Origin: Hofstenia miamia
Lineage: Eukaryota; Xenacoelomorpha; Acoela
Direction of reading: 5' to 3'
Length of the DNA stretch: 64,000 bases
Assembly: GCA_004352715.1 (NCBI GenBank)
Contig: SCFE01000080.1
Coordinates: forward strand, 1,092,331-1,156,330
Positions 22,630-34,900 of this stretch are shown here, piece after piece. How positions within the stretch are numbered: position 1 is the stretch's first letter; every line of letters starts with the position of its first letter. The translations under genes were made by a program, and so were the position numbers. Below the pieces are notes generated by a model, which did no database searches, was not told where the DNA came from, and saw only the letters and a program-made list of their open reading frames with translations.

Positions 22630-23002
22630 CCAATTTGAACACTTAATAAAATTGCAAACATTTTATATCTACTGTAGGATATATATTTTATATAAGATTT
22701 TTAGATTTGAGGAGCTATTATCCAAAAATATAAATTGAACCCGTAACTAATATTGTCATTTTTAGGGATTGGCTGTGAGTCTACCTCTTCGTTCAATGGG
22801 CATGGCTAGATGGAAGGCATTTTTCTGGGGCCAATTTTCTGGCGTAATGGAACCAATATTTGGTATCTTAGGTTGTATTGCAGTAACTGTAATTGAACCT
22901 ATTCTGCCTTATGGGTTAGCTTTTGCAGCAGGGGCAATGATGTGGGTTGTGTTTGATGACCTCATTGCTGATCTCATTTTAAATTCAACCATCATCCCGT
23001 AA
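14989..23002 (+). CDS. SLC39A11: ZIP family zinc transporter, ZIP11 (SLC39A11) type, gene span
   Basis: A membrane transporter that moves zinc towards the cytosol (GufA subfamily of ZIP). Coding exons 14989-15345, 22376-22588 and 22766-23002 join in phase 0 to 268 residues. TM1 to TM3 are in exon 1, with [10 protein letters not shown] and [12 protein letters not shown]. Both metal-binding helices carry HNIPE (one is QNFPE in the human protein as I recall it). The third exon has [32 protein letters not shown] and [16 protein letters not shown] acceptor ends eight bases before the ATG (14981), so a non-coding first exon probably exists upstream. The mammalian loop between TM3 and TM4 is much longer. 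The product stops about 33 residues before the family end and lacks the last helix; whether this is natural, a missed exon or a premature stop is unresolved. Confidence 0.88.
15346..16690. other. 5' part of ZIP11 coding intron 1
   Basis: Intronic AT-rich sequence upstream of the LINE insertion. Short open frames (15955-15770 minus and 16685-16446 minus) have no recognisable content. Confidence 0.5.
16732..17172 (-). pseudogene. LINE ORF2 C-terminal domain
   Basis: 146 open codons following the reverse transcriptase. It contains [12 protein letters not shown] and [17 protein letters not shown], the tryptophan-containing block common to the ends of LINE ORF2 proteins. It is separated from the reverse transcriptase by about 340 bases of stop-riddled but still alignable-looking coding. 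Confidence 0.75.
17514..18143 (-). pseudogene. LINE reverse transcriptase domain
   Basis: Reads [38 protein letters not shown] (first catalytic Asp), [15 protein letters not shown] and QYADDTILF (YADD active site). All core palm motifs are intact. The frame is lost shortly after YADD, where the thumb should follow. It shares the same register as the endonuclease frame upstream, but stops and compensating shifts lie between 18452 and 18144. Confidence 0.88.
18453..20021 (-). CDS. LINE ORF2 N-terminal part with AP endonuclease
   Basis: 522 open codons. The first 100 residues are strongly hydrophobic and end at [10 protein letters not shown], a 2A-like motif. The endonuclease domain (about residues 125-350) keeps ITETWF (catalytic Glu), [20 protein letters not shown] and SDHCLI (catalytic Asp-His). 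A lysine-rich linker follows. It belongs with the downstream reverse transcriptase, so this is a fragment of a once larger protein. It starts one base from the end of the ORF1 frame, as in compact two-ORF elements. Confidence 0.85.
   Translation of the reverse strand: MMVNFIFIFLTFIGLLRIFHLIYAIANNSLSFIYLILIILNSKFNITCIRETLPIYKHNLRNSMNTCKIFKKWIFINTTKHSLFYFLVLTIMVLISGMEINPGPSKADNIYEYSELSNIMHSTNSFKYIHINFQNLSIKNSEFRQFISELDSNFILGITETWFTNDNHNSSWSIDNSKFKIFRKDRNPTFHFNKTKGGGVMFLIPNILNPKLRTDIAKDSTYESLWVEIQNPDKNFNSQLLNISYCPNKTYIKNFFLQMEDEFSTALSYNTNIMVMGDWNVNLLNNNEKSKLGNFLNTFNISLINKKIPSRISANSKTLIDYFMISENASSYNYFCFKFPYSDHCLIATYSNILKVCKPSKSWIQIREKSAENVEKLRQNLKIENWSSIYSSFTPNEMLSHFTKTLLFYLDTCCPEKYILSSENTKKTQNNVSKPWIDSKCIDLIQIKKQKWKKYLNYQTLENHKAYKSARNLCNIAIRKASNNYSRFQYQSLSSQKNKWEFVNNLLNRKKHAKRRNRQNIL
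20021..21096 (-). pseudogene. LINE ORF1, SGNH-esterase-like, frameshifted
   Basis: The first part (21096-20563) carries [10 protein letters not shown] (block I serine), [10 protein letters not shown] (block II glycine) and ITIGRNDLM (block III Asn). The second part (20503-20021) carries [15 protein letters not shown] (block V His) and a proline-rich tail ending RSYADVL. These are the four conserved blocks of SGNH/GDSL hydrolases, which many CR1- and L2-group LINEs encode in ORF1. A 17-bp tandem duplication at 20556-20589 shifts the frame between them. Removing one unit would rejoin the two halves in register, so the break is a single recent event. Confidence 0.82.
20556..20589. repeat. 17-bp tandem duplication breaking LINE ORF1
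   Basis: The unit ACATTAATTAATTTCTT occurs twice without spacing (20556-20572 and 20573-20589). As 17 is not a multiple of three, it creates the ORF1 frameshift. Confidence 0.9.
21111..22375. other. 3' part of ZIP11 coding intron 1
   Basis: AT-rich intronic sequence with no recognised element or gene. Confidence 0.5.
22376..22588 (+). CDS. SLC39A11: ZIP11 coding exon 2 (both HNIPE helices)
   Basis: The acceptor TTTTTAG precedes 22376. 71 codons include [18 protein letters not shown] and [16 protein letters not shown]. The donor GTTGGT lies ten bases before a (TA)n run of about 30 bases. Confidence 0.88.
22598..22627. repeat. (TA)n microsatellite in ZIP11 intron 2
   Basis: An alternating TA run of about 30 bases beginning about ten bases after the splice donor of ZIP11 coding exon 2. 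Confidence 0.9.
22766..23002 (+). CDS. SLC39A11: ZIP11 coding exon 3, ends early
   Basis: The acceptor TTTTTAG precedes 22766 and the frame joins as [10 protein letters not shown]. It reads to [18 protein letters not shown] and stops at 23000-23002. A GTAATT overlaps the stop and could be a donor to an unseen terminal exon. Confidence 0.8.
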   Translation, partial: GLAVSLPLRSMGMARWKAFFWGQFSGVMEPIFGILGCIAVTVIEPILPYGLAFAAGAMMWVVFDDLIADLILNSTIIP

Positions 23003-23144
23003 TTTCAGATTTTAGAACTTCGTGTCAGTTAAATTGCCCGATTTTATATATTTGTCGACGTTTTGGGTTATTTGTTTTTTATCATGATCTATGATTAGTT
23101 TAGGGAGCGAGTATTCTCTCTCCTAATATGTACAATGTGGGCGA

Positions 23145-23150
23145 AATAAA
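23145..23150 (+). promoter_or_regulatory. candidate poly(A) signal of ZIP11
   Basis: AATAAA about 145 bases after the stop. It supports transcription ending here and argues mildly against a further distant coding exon. Confidence 0.5.
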
Positions 23151-26100
23151 TTGTATTTCAAGGAAGTTGTTAAGCATCATTAATTCACTGACATTCTTAA
23201 AAAACAAATCAATTATATAATTTTCGAAGGATTTTGAAGTTCTTAAAGCACTCTAATGCTATACTAATGTATGTCCGAAAATGGACTATTTTAGTGTTTA
23301 ATTACTTTTGAAGCACATGGGAAAGCAGTGTAATAAATACTCATTTTAGCAAGATTCTGTGAAATTTCAAAGTAGGAAAATTGAAGGTCTTCAAAAATTT
23401 TGAGAACCCCAACCTTAACCCTGATAGAAAGAATTTCTTCACCGTGAATTTTGCACCTTAAAATTTTCTATGAAATTTTCGCCTTAAATTTTACTACTTC
23501 GAAATTTGCGGTACCTTTTGGCAGCTAAAATTGTTGCGAGACCGCACGACATAAAAAATGAAGGATATAGTATTCTCATTGTGACAAAGGTTTAATCCGT
23601 CATGTTGAAGAATGAAATGATATGAGAATGGCAAAACCTGAATTATAAAAAATTGTTCGAAGTAAAGTGATGTTCAAAAAGCATTGCTAATCAACATTAA
23701 GCTATCAGCTGCATAGCATGATGATAAAATCCATTAGATAAAATAAGAGATTCTATATTCAGATAAATGTTTACAATTCAATAACTGATAATTTATCTGA
23801 ATAGCGTCATAAATTACAAAAAAGTAACCAATCTACAAATCAACATACATTACAAAAAGTAACAATTCTTACAGGCTATGGATGAATTACTTTATATTGC
23901 TATTTTAATGACGAGTTATCGTATAGTCATTGTTGTAAAATTTAAATCCTAACCATGATGTACCTAAAATATATTTTTGCTTAAGGAAGATTTTTAAACG
24001 TTTTTTAAAAGGTTTCAATTACATCAATGAAGGTAAAACAGAACTTAGTATTTTGCAGGCCACTAATAATTACGATGTTTTCAGATGAGCTCTTAATTAT
24101 AATGTACGGAATTTTAGTACTAAGGAGTAACTTTTGACCCGAAGTTGTTTCGAATTAATGCCAAAGATCAAAGAAATATGAAAAAAATGATAGTTATGCA
24201 AATACCAGCTTGTGAATTCATAATGAGTAACTTAAATTTCGTTTATTAGCCTAAAAGATGCTCTTTATAAGAAATTTAATGTCGAATTGAGACATGCCCT
24301 AATATTTCAATGAAATTTTTTCCAGAATTGGCACGACCATTCCAGATCATTTTTCTAAGACAACTCATTTTGGTCATTGACATTTTTTTAACTCATCAAG
24401 AAGTTGCCACTTAAAAATACAATTCCAGTGCCTGGGTTTATTCAATAACAACCTTGCAGATCAAAGCATTTTACATGCATTATGTATAAAAAGAAGTTTC
24501 AAATATATCACATAAGAACTATTCAAATTTGGAATTCACTGTTTAAAGAATATTGAAAATTGAAAGCTTATATGAAGCACAAGCCGAAAACCTTCCTTAG
24601 ACAAGAGTATACCTCTGATAAATTGTGGTGATTACACATTTCACAATGATTGCACAAGTACTTGAAGTCGTTTTAGTAATTTATATGTAGACAGGGAGAC
24701 CTAATGCATAAATTGCTTTCTAATGTATTTATGTGTATGTATATTTGTAAATTATGACTCTATTCAGATAAATTACTGGTTTCTAATACTATACACATTT
24801 ATTTGAATTAATGTTATCTTATGTATTAACCAATATTCTTTTTTGCTGAGATCAACATTTTTCAGCATGAAGTGAGCAAAATGTGCTATTTTATAAGATC
24901 GCAGAGATAAAAGGAATCGATGCAACTTTGTCTTATTTTTAACCAGTGATGTCCATTGCGCTGCATCGTACTTGTATCAGCTCTGTGCTATCCAAATTGT
25001 AGGAAAATGGATTATAGGGAATAATAAAAGCTAAATTGAATCAAATTTTAGGATGCAAATATATTAATACTACCCTCTGACAAAATGTCTATAAAATTTT
25101 TGTCCAGAGATTTTGACACAATTTTTCAGGAAATGAAAAAACTAAACTTCAATAGATTAAAATTTTCCGTGACTCTTTAGCCAATCGCAATTTTGATTGT
25201 CTTAAGATATAGGTTGGGTGCAATTTTGCATTCCTCCACACCCTCTTCAAAAATAAAAATAGGGTCAACGTATGCCTTAACAAAACTTTCTCAATGAAAA
25301 TATTTAATTCATGTTATGCACGATGCTGAATACTTTGTATTAGTATTAAATAATCAAGCGGCAGAAAGTTTAAATGAAAAAATTCAACTTGCAATGGAAA
25401 AGGAATGTAACAAGTTCTTATATTTTAAACAAGAATATTTTTAAAAAATGTAAATTTAAATACTAACTTGCTTAGAAAGCCAGTCGGCAAATTTATTTTG
25501 AATTTTAAATAAGTATCTTATAATCACATCCAATTCTTGATATTTGATCAAATTATGAAGAATTCATCAAGAAATTACATCTTTTTTTGCGTTATGCGAA
25601 AGCAGGAATATTAGAAGTTCATGCATTCTAATATTAAAGAGACGATAGATGAAATCATTGAAAACTAGCAATTTCAAGAATTGATCTTTGATAAATACAT
25701 TCAAAATGTAATACAGAAGAATTCGAAGAGTTCAGAGAAGTCTTATGGTGGTAAAAAATTACACTTTTTCGAAAACATTGAAGCAAAATAGAACCTACAC
25801 AACTCATCTACAACAAAAGGAAAGTTTATTATGCTTCTTGATTACCAATTATATAACTATGATAACCCGAGTGTTTGATATCCGCCTCCAAAAGTGTTGC
25901 TTTATTATAACGTTCCTAGCTCTTGATGTTTATAATAAAGTTTAATGAAAATTTTAGTAAATAACCTTTGGAAACAGAATTATACAATGAACTAAAAAAA
26001 AGTCATATTGGAATGCAACTTAGAACATGACACCGACTCATTTTCTAAAAACGAAATAATGACTACAATTGGATTGCAAGTTATTAGAGATAAAACTAGC

Positions 26101-28661
26101 AAATTTTAACTCATTGTATGCATAGTTATATACACAGCTTGCACTGAAAAATTAAACAAATCCATACAATTCCTTTGAAGATAATGTTACAGATTAGCAG
26201 CTGCACGAAATTCTAAATTGAAAAAAAACAGCTCTTAAATTAAATTTTCATTTGACACGGGAATACAGCATGAAAAAATGAGCCTGAAAAAGTTTAAATC
26301 TGTTCTGATGCATACTTTACACACTCAGCTTCTTTCCTATATATGAAGACAAAGCAGAAAGATTTCAAATGTAAATGGACAAATTTTCGATAAGTGCAAT
26401 TTTCAAACCTTTCAAGGTACTCGTAACTTTAATGTAAGAATAATAATAATTTGTACATGGAAAAACTTTGATGGAAAGTTTGTTTTATGCAATGGTTAAT
26501 GATATGATATAAAGGACAAATAATGAATTTTACAGTGCCGGTATTTCAGAAGGTCCGCTTGATTTATCAACTTTGAAAGGCCTTAGTTCTTCAATACTTA
26601 GGAATTTTGTTCATGTTAAAATCAATTTCAATATTTTAAAAAATATTTTAATTCCTAATCATTTGGGCAATGTTTTTAGTAATATTAAACTGTGATTAAA
26701 TGCATGATTTCTTTCCGCTTCACCAGTATCCAATTAATATCATCCAATTGTATGGGCTGAAAATTAATTTTAATTTGAACACCTACGTAACCTGTGAGGA
26801 ATAAATTTCTCTAATAAACTAAGTTATTTTATTTCAAGAAACATTCTTAAGTACCCTGAACAGGCATCACATTGGTAACCATCAGCATTGTTCATGGAAC
26901 ATGTTTCAAATTCAATTCTTATGGATTGTAAAGCGAATTGTCAATGCAAAAATAAAAAAATCCCACAAAATTAATGAGATAATAATTACAAGTAATTTAT
27001 GTTGAATAAAATTTCAAAACTTGGAAACAGGTGGCAATGGATGAAAAGTTAGAGCAAACCATATTATATGCTTCATGGCTATAATTCCAATTTTAGGCAA
27101 CTTATTACGTAATGCCTTTATATATTTTAATGTTTTAAAAAACAACTCTTGCACCTCTTGGCAACAGTCACACTTGACCCAACCATGAAGAAGCCATTTC
27201 CGTTATTCAGTACGTAATTGTGTGCATTTGAAAAAACGAACGCGTTTGATACGCGAATTTCCTATGCCTTACTACAAATGATACTTTTATTGGTAGGTAG
27301 AAGGTATTTTTCATAAATTTTTGCTCTCAAATACGCACAAAAAGTTCTTTTCGAAATTTTTCATAAAATTCATACTGGACTTCCATTCCAGTGTGTAGCT
27401 ATGGTAGCAATCCTTCCATTTCCTGAATTTAGATTAAAGAATGAGAATTCCAAACAATAGAGGTTGCTTAAAACAATTATTTTGACTTATTAGAGAAGAG
27501 ACGATATATATTATGCGATTAATGGATTCTAGCCATAGGCTGAATGGAGGAGACATTAAAATAAAAAATCGGTCTTAAAACCTTGAAGGGAGGAGTGATT
27601 GCGAAATGTATACATAACGTGCTTATTAGACAACATCAGATTTATTTACAATTTTGTCCGCTATGCACGGGTGTGTCATTATTCAATTATCGTTGTACTA
27701 TTTTTAATAATTATGAGACCCGCTTTGTAAAAGTCCCATAGTAAATTTTAAGAGGAAATTTCATTTCGTAACAAAAATTTCAAAAATTAGGGGATAGACT
27801 TCGATCTGCTTATTAACATACTTTAGTTTGAGCCTCATTGCGTAAATATTCATGGAGAGAAATTTGGAAACATATTTCAAATGTCCGTAATGTAAGCCAA
27901 TATCGAATTTTCCTTAATACAGAGCAGAGCCTATTTTAAATATTATATTATTATTATTAAAATAGCTAAGTAATGGGATAATAAAGTAAATACATGGATC
28001 ATGATTTAATTGGAAATGTTCATTTCTTTATTCAAATTTTTCACAGCAAGGTTATTCGGAATTTGCGATTTACAAAATAAAAACACATCAATATAAAATT
28101 AAAAATAACTCCTAGTTGGCAAGAAAATGAAACTGCAACAAGAGATAACGGAAATATAAATTACACAAAATTTAGTTAATTACACAGCAAACATGACTAT
28201 CAATATCAGAATGGGAATTGATCATATTTCAGATGGCACAATGCATTCGAGCAAAAAAGCGATCTTCCCAAACAAGAGCAAGTGAGGGGTCACTTACGTA
28301 AAACTACTCTCGTGCTAGTTGTGTGTGTGTAGATTTTGTGTTTGCAGGAAAATAATAAATATGAAGGAAATTGTGGCCCCAGTTCTACGCAACTTCAAAT
28401 TAGTAGAAGTTAACTATTAGCGACTTAAGCGCATGCAAAATTTAATCGATTTTATAAGCTATTCATGCGTGATCTATATTATTGAATCTCGGAGAAGAGT
28501 TATCGCTTGTAATGAATAGCAGTCGGTTGGTCAAGTAGTCGACAACTCTGTTTTGAAAAACGCGTGATTGGCAAATAATCTTCAACATCGTGTTGAAACT
28601 GACATTGAAAGTCTAAATAAGACACATGATAAAAGCCATGAAACTAAAAAATACAAATTTG
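23151..28661. other. gene-poor stretch between ZIP11 and PEDS1
   Basis: About 5.5 kb of AT-rich DNA. I found no protein-like frame, tRNA, terminal repeats or long microsatellite. I looked on the plus strand for a terminal ZIP11 exon and did not recognise one. Confidence 0.45.
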
Positions 28662-28922
28662 CTACTTGGTTTTGCGAGCCCATCGAAAGTCATCGGCTCT
28701 TGGTTTGTATCCAGTGCAGGTTTCTATTAAGCATTCTAGGCGACTCCAAAACCCAATATACTCTAGCGGTTTATTAAGCCAGCCGGTTGTAATGCAAAAA
28801 TACATGTCGTGAGGAGCCACGTGATGCACTCGGTGATGTTGTCTTGGTAGAATCAAATGCCAATCTTGTAGACGCTCGATCCAGCGAGGTAGTCCAATGT
28901 ATGTATGTGACCATTTATGAAA
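28662..28922 (-). CDS. PEDS1: PEDS1 last coding exon
   Basis: The acceptor GTATTTAG precedes 28922. 86 codons read [42 protein letters not shown] and [14 protein letters not shown], then stop. It covers the last four histidine motifs and the characteristic family C-terminus. Confidence 0.92.
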   Translation of the reverse strand, partial: FHKWSHTYIGLPRWIERLQDWHLILPRQHHRVHHVAPHDMYFCITTGWLNKPLEYIGFWSRLECLIETCTGYKPRADDFRWARKTK

Positions 28923-31900
28923 CTAAATACACAGCTGAGTGAAATTCATGCGAGTTTAAAATAATAGGTTTCATTCACTATAGACACATGAAATATAATT
29001 AAAGTAATACATTTGACACATTCAGTAATCTGCAAATATCCATCAAAAATAGTACTACCATCCTTATGTTTATCCATTAATCGTAAACTGCAAATCCAAT
29101 GGGACTGTCATATTGTGCTTAAAATTTTTGAATATCTCTAACTTTTGAGTAATAAAAGCGCTTAAAAGTTTCAAGCAGTTAAAGGTTTATGATTGAGATT
29201 ATTATAAAAAAACATCGTTTAATTAAAAAAAAGCTTCATTCATTAATTTCTAGTCAAAAAATTTCTCACAAAAACATCAAATAGAGTCAACCTACATCCA
29301 GAAGAAGAATGCTTGTTACCATAACTTATTAATATTCTATCAAAAATTTTTCAAATTGCATTTTTTAATACTTCGTAATTACAACTACATAATTGTAGAT
29401 ACATTTTTTTATAGTATGTGTATATATATATATATATATATATCATTATATCCCTTAAGTAGCATTTATGTGAAAATTTAAGTTACTTATCGATGCTGAA
29501 ACACTTCTTAAAAATTTTATGCCCTTTGCCAGTATGGAATTTCTCATTAATAATTATAATTAAGCAAAATGCCGTTTTTTGGTCATCCCTTTCCAATTAA
29601 GGATTGAATTATTTCTTAAAAATTATTACAAAATAATTTATGTTTGCAAATCCTAAACTTTTGGGAGATATTGAAACTTGAATCTTACGTAAATGTTCGT
29701 CTTTCGAAGCATTCTAATCAATAAAGAAATATAAGAATATGAATATTTTAAGGTGAAATTACTCACTGTGAAGTTCGAAATACTTTGCTATTTTGAAAGT
29801 TCAAAGAAGTCATTTTCCTCAGTCAAGGAAAGTTTGGTCAACTGAGGAAATATCATTAGAAAAGACAAAGTTGGATAGTGTCAAAGCTCAAATAATAGAC
29901 TGCATTGTGTAAACCAAATATTATAATTTTCGATATTCCCTTGTCACATATTTTTTTATATGTTTGTCTCGGTTACTGCTGAATTTATGTTTCACATATT
30001 AATTAATCATATCGAGTTAGCGGTCATATCTCTTCCGTGTTAGATGTGTTCCTGGGACACATTTAGTGACCCTGTTGCAACAGCTCTTACAATAGAAATT
30101 AGTAAAAAAGTTTAGTTAGAAAAAAAATGAATATTCATTAAGTTCGAAAACATGACATTTTCTGTGCAATTATTGTTTATTCATAGTCAGGAAATTGTGT
30201 TCATACATACATATCTATATACCTAGTGTGAAAAAGAATTTCTTAATGAAACATTTATAAAAGGTGCTCTAACTACAGCATACCGGTAATTAAAATTCTT
30301 AAAATTTAAGTGATGTGAGCCTGTAGCAAAATAAATCATTAAAAGAGCACCCCAAAATTGAAACTAAAACTGATATAGTTTAGTAAAGTACTTTGTTAAT
30401 GTCTTAAATAAGGAAATTTAAGAAAAATGTGTTTAAGTTCATTTAGGTTTTCTTCCGGTCTCAATTTTACCAAATGAGATAATTCATTTCTATTCTTCCC
30501 TATAATAGCAGCAGAAGCTTCACTCTAAAAACAAGTTTACAGTAAATTATCAAATTCGGGTTAAAAAGAAGTAACATTTTCACTATGTTTAATATTCCCA
30601 ACATAGATTTTTATCTCCACTCTCAGACGTGTTTCTAGAGAGGACCAGAATTTAAGGCCGAATCTCAATTTTAATAAGACTGAAAAGTGGGTAAAATCAT
30701 GAGCCGAGGACAGACTTTAACCTTGAAAGTGTGACTACTAAGTCTGGCTTAACATTGAGAATCCTCTGATTACCTCTGGCAAGCAGAGCGCTGATCTGTG
30801 TAGAGCCTTATCACCGAAGTGAAGCCAAAGATCAAACTTCGTTTGAGAAGGCTTACGCCTTTTGTGCTTTGTCCAATAAAGGCTACTAACGGTGGTGGTA
30901 ATCGTTTGAACGACTTCTACAGCCAAAAAAACTACTGTTACATTAGTGTTTTGCATTTTTAGATTTAACGCTGCCCGGTGCCCACCCGCCCATGGGAATT
31001 TACCGGGCAGGAACGCTGGCCATCTACTGAGAAAAACGTAAAATACTGCGAAATTAAATCAAAATTCATAAACATACTATATGATTTTGTCTTTTAGAGA
31101 GAAACTTCTTACGACTCCTATAAAATTTATTAATTCCATCAAAGATCATGCAGAGATTATTGTTTTATTGCATTTCTGTCATTTTATTGCAGCAAAATGT
31201 ACAACAAAATTTAAATATTTTTGCGGTAATGCATGAATTTGTCGGTAAATTATTAAATGTCATTTTAAAAGCAGAAAAACTTACGTCATTACAGCATATT
31301 ATCTTATGATTATACAAAACTTTATTTGAGTGGGCATAACATATGCCCTGTTATGTGAGCGCCCGATGCTCGCCCGGTCTCACTAATGCACGGTTCCCGC
31401 CCTCCCTTCTTCCTGGCCCGCCTGGGCATGCCCATAAAACACTATGTTACATAGCAAATGGTGGCCCTTCATTTACCCATACGAGAGAAGCAAGCGTTAT
31501 TCCTGATATTACTGCCTTATTAGGCGCACTCATATCTCAGGAACCAGCGTTATTGTGCATTGTTGCAAATCGAGGCAAATTTTTCATTCAAATTAACAGT
31601 GTTTTAGACAGGTAAATCAAGTAAAATTCACACTGTTATAAAGTAGTCTTATTTTCCACAAGGTGACTTGGAAAAATAATTGCAACTGTATGCAACAATT
31701 TTTGATACTAATTATGGCTGTCACATAGTGTGATTCACCCCCAAACCGATTCACCTGTTTTCCCTATAAGTGCGTGCGGGCTTCTAGCATCTCAGCCCGA
31801 CGGAACAAAGCTACAAAAAATTTAGCTGCCGGATTTGGCAGCCAAAAGCTTTATCCGCAAAACAGTACAATGCACCACAGTAATGTAAATGCAATGTTAG

Positions 31901-34900
31901 TCACTGGATGCAATTTCAACAACTGATGTACTCGGATTTAAATTACTTATTTCGCTGCCATATTTTTTGTTTGTTCGGTATGTTAGCAATTTGAAGCAGA
32001 GCATAATGTATACTATAATCAATTTATTACAAGATTGTCAGTGTAAACATACCACACCAAATACTTCTTGATAATTACTGTTAAAATTCAGATGACCGTT
32101 AAATTCGATCATTTATTTGCAAAATTTTGAACATGTTGCTTGTGTTAGTGTTCAGACTACTTATAATNCCGGATTTGGCAGCCAAAAGCTTTATCCGCAA
32201 AACAGTACAATGCACCACAGTAATGTAAATGCAATGTTAGTCACTGGATGCAATTTCAACAACTGATGTACTCGGATTTAAATTACTTATTTCGCTGCCA
32301 TATTTTTTGTTTGTTCGGTATGTTAGCAATTTGAAGCAGAGCATAATGTATACTATAATCAATTTATTACAAGATTGTCAGTGTAAACATACCACACCAA
32401 ATACTTCTTGATAATTACTGTTAAAATTCAGATGACCGTTAAATTCGATCATTTATTTGCAAAATTTTGAACATGTTGCTTGTGTTAGTGTTCAGACTAC
32501 TTATAATCATTTTTGTTTTTACAATATTTCACAAAATAATTGCATAGAAATATTAAGATATAATTCAAAGTTAGATAGATAGACGTACAGCTCATCCGAT
32601 TATTTTTTATTATTTTCAAATTATGTATAATATATTGATCTTGAACCATACGCGTATTTTCAGAATAGCATTCTATGTCTTTACTTTTCTTAAAAATGTT
32701 TGCAAAAATTATGATGCTAACTATAATTCTACAAACTCTTCCAAGCACTAAACAAATTTGTTTTAAAATATTTTATCCCAATATTGTGAGTATTTACATA
32801 TAAATGTTTGTTTCTAAAAGTAAATAAATATGGAAATTCTGAAATTAGTTTTGGGTACAATATTCATTTGCACAGCACTTAGCGACATACAATCAGTGCA
32901 ACTGCTGTGTAGACATGGTGCTCGATCTCCGATGATTGAGTATCCTAACTATAAGCACAAAAATCACTGGAAGAATGGTGCAGGAGTTCTTACAACAGTT
33001 GGAATGCGAGAATGCTATGACGCTGGAATCTTCTTTAGGACGTTTTATCACGACCTCATTTCGAACACTTCTTTTCCTCAAAGCGTTGAAGCGTACAGTG
33101 CAGAAAAAGACCGTGTTTTACAATCAGCAGAAGCTTTATTAGCTGGGCTATACCCTCCAATTTATGAGAAAGCAGTCGCCGTGGACTTGCTTTGGAGGCC
33201 CATTCCTGTAAGAGTTTTTTCAGTAGAAAGCGATTATTATCTTCAAGGAGTTGATATTGATAAATGCCCAGCCTTAGCTAAGGAATATACGGAAATTTAC
33301 TTTTCGGAGATTGTAAAAGATTTTGTAAATCAAGAAAAAGCATTCATTGAAAAAATGTGTACGCTAGCTGGATATAGAAAGTTTGACTACCTGGATATGT
33401 TTGTATGCGTTTTCGCATTGACAGACTGCTTCAATTGCGATAAAGCTGCCAACTTAAGTCGTCCAACGTGGATTTCGTCTGAAGAGGAATCTCATTTGCA
33501 GCGTATTAAAGGATCATTTTTAACTATATTGAACAAAGACTTTCCAGAATATAGCTATATGAGTAGGGGCGGTGGACCATTATTGGGTAAAATCGTTAAT
33601 AACCTAATCAACTTTTCTGCTACGGCTGAAAAGCATTTCGTGCTTTTTCATGCGCATGATATAACGATTGCATCGTTTTTAGGAAATTTGAATTTTACCA
33701 TTTACTACGATCCACCTTTCGCGAGTTGTGTCGCAGTAGAATTACATTCTGAAAATCAAGAGTTTTATGTGGAGATGCGATATCATAATTCTACCGATAC
33801 ACCTGCGCCATTGACGTTGCAAGGCTGCTCTCAACAATGTCCCCTCAAACAATTTCTCTCATTGACATCAAATAGAGTCAACCTACATCCAGAAGAGGAA
33901 TGCTTGTTACCATAACTTCTCAATATTCCATCAGAATTTTTGAAATTTCATTCACATTAAACTGCTTGTCATAATTTTTATGCCATTAAAGCTTTAGAAA
34001 AAATTGTAATTTATCAAAATATGGAAGCCATAGCCGTAGGGCTTTGGCCCTAGCCGGCCGTTAACCATAATTTTTTTACTATAGTCGGGGATTTTTACTA
34101 CTGCTACTGCAATATTGTAATTTTCAATGCAACAATTAAAACATATCCATTGTTTGAACAATTACATAAAATCATAAAAACGGCTGTTTTAAAAACAATA
34201 CGAATAAAATTCATGGAAAAATTGTAATGTTCAAAAATACTATGTGAATATTGAAACGTATTGCAAACAACTGAAAGAATTGAAGTGATGATACGCGTCA
34301 GTTTATAAACAGAATACAGCAAATATTTCGTGATTTCTGAACCACTATAAACATTTCAATGACATGTTGCTGTATTTGAATAAAATGATTTCTGTTTATA
34401 CCATTTATGATTTCAAACGTTCGTACTCTCACTAGTTTTGAGTCCTGATATATAAATTTTAATACAATTCATCATTACGGCTCTGTATTCTCAATATTGC
34501 AATGCATTCTATGTACTTCTTAGCCATACATATAAACTAAAATATATTTGTAATAATCATATACATACATGCACAGTATCATCACTTTTATTATTAGACT
34601 TGAAAACTGAAACAACGTGTAACCAATTGCAATTCATGTATGAATTTTAGCCGGTATTTTGGCCGTGAATCAAAATCGTTGGCGGCAGCAGGCCTTTGGC
34701 TGCGGCCATGGCCGCAGAACACTACCATGAACTGGGGTAATTCAAACGTTAAGATGTTTCTACAGATAGTTGCCAGATGAATCAACTACAAAGTATTTCC
34801 GGATGCTGTAATGGCTATGATACTCTCTCAAGTTGCTATTAAGATATTTATGCATAGAGAATGTATGCAAGTTTGAAAATTAAAATTCAATACACCTGTA

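Noticed and set aside
31343-31615. 90-codon frame in a GC-rich patch
   Set aside because: Its composition reflects the C-rich patch, with no domain and no splice support.
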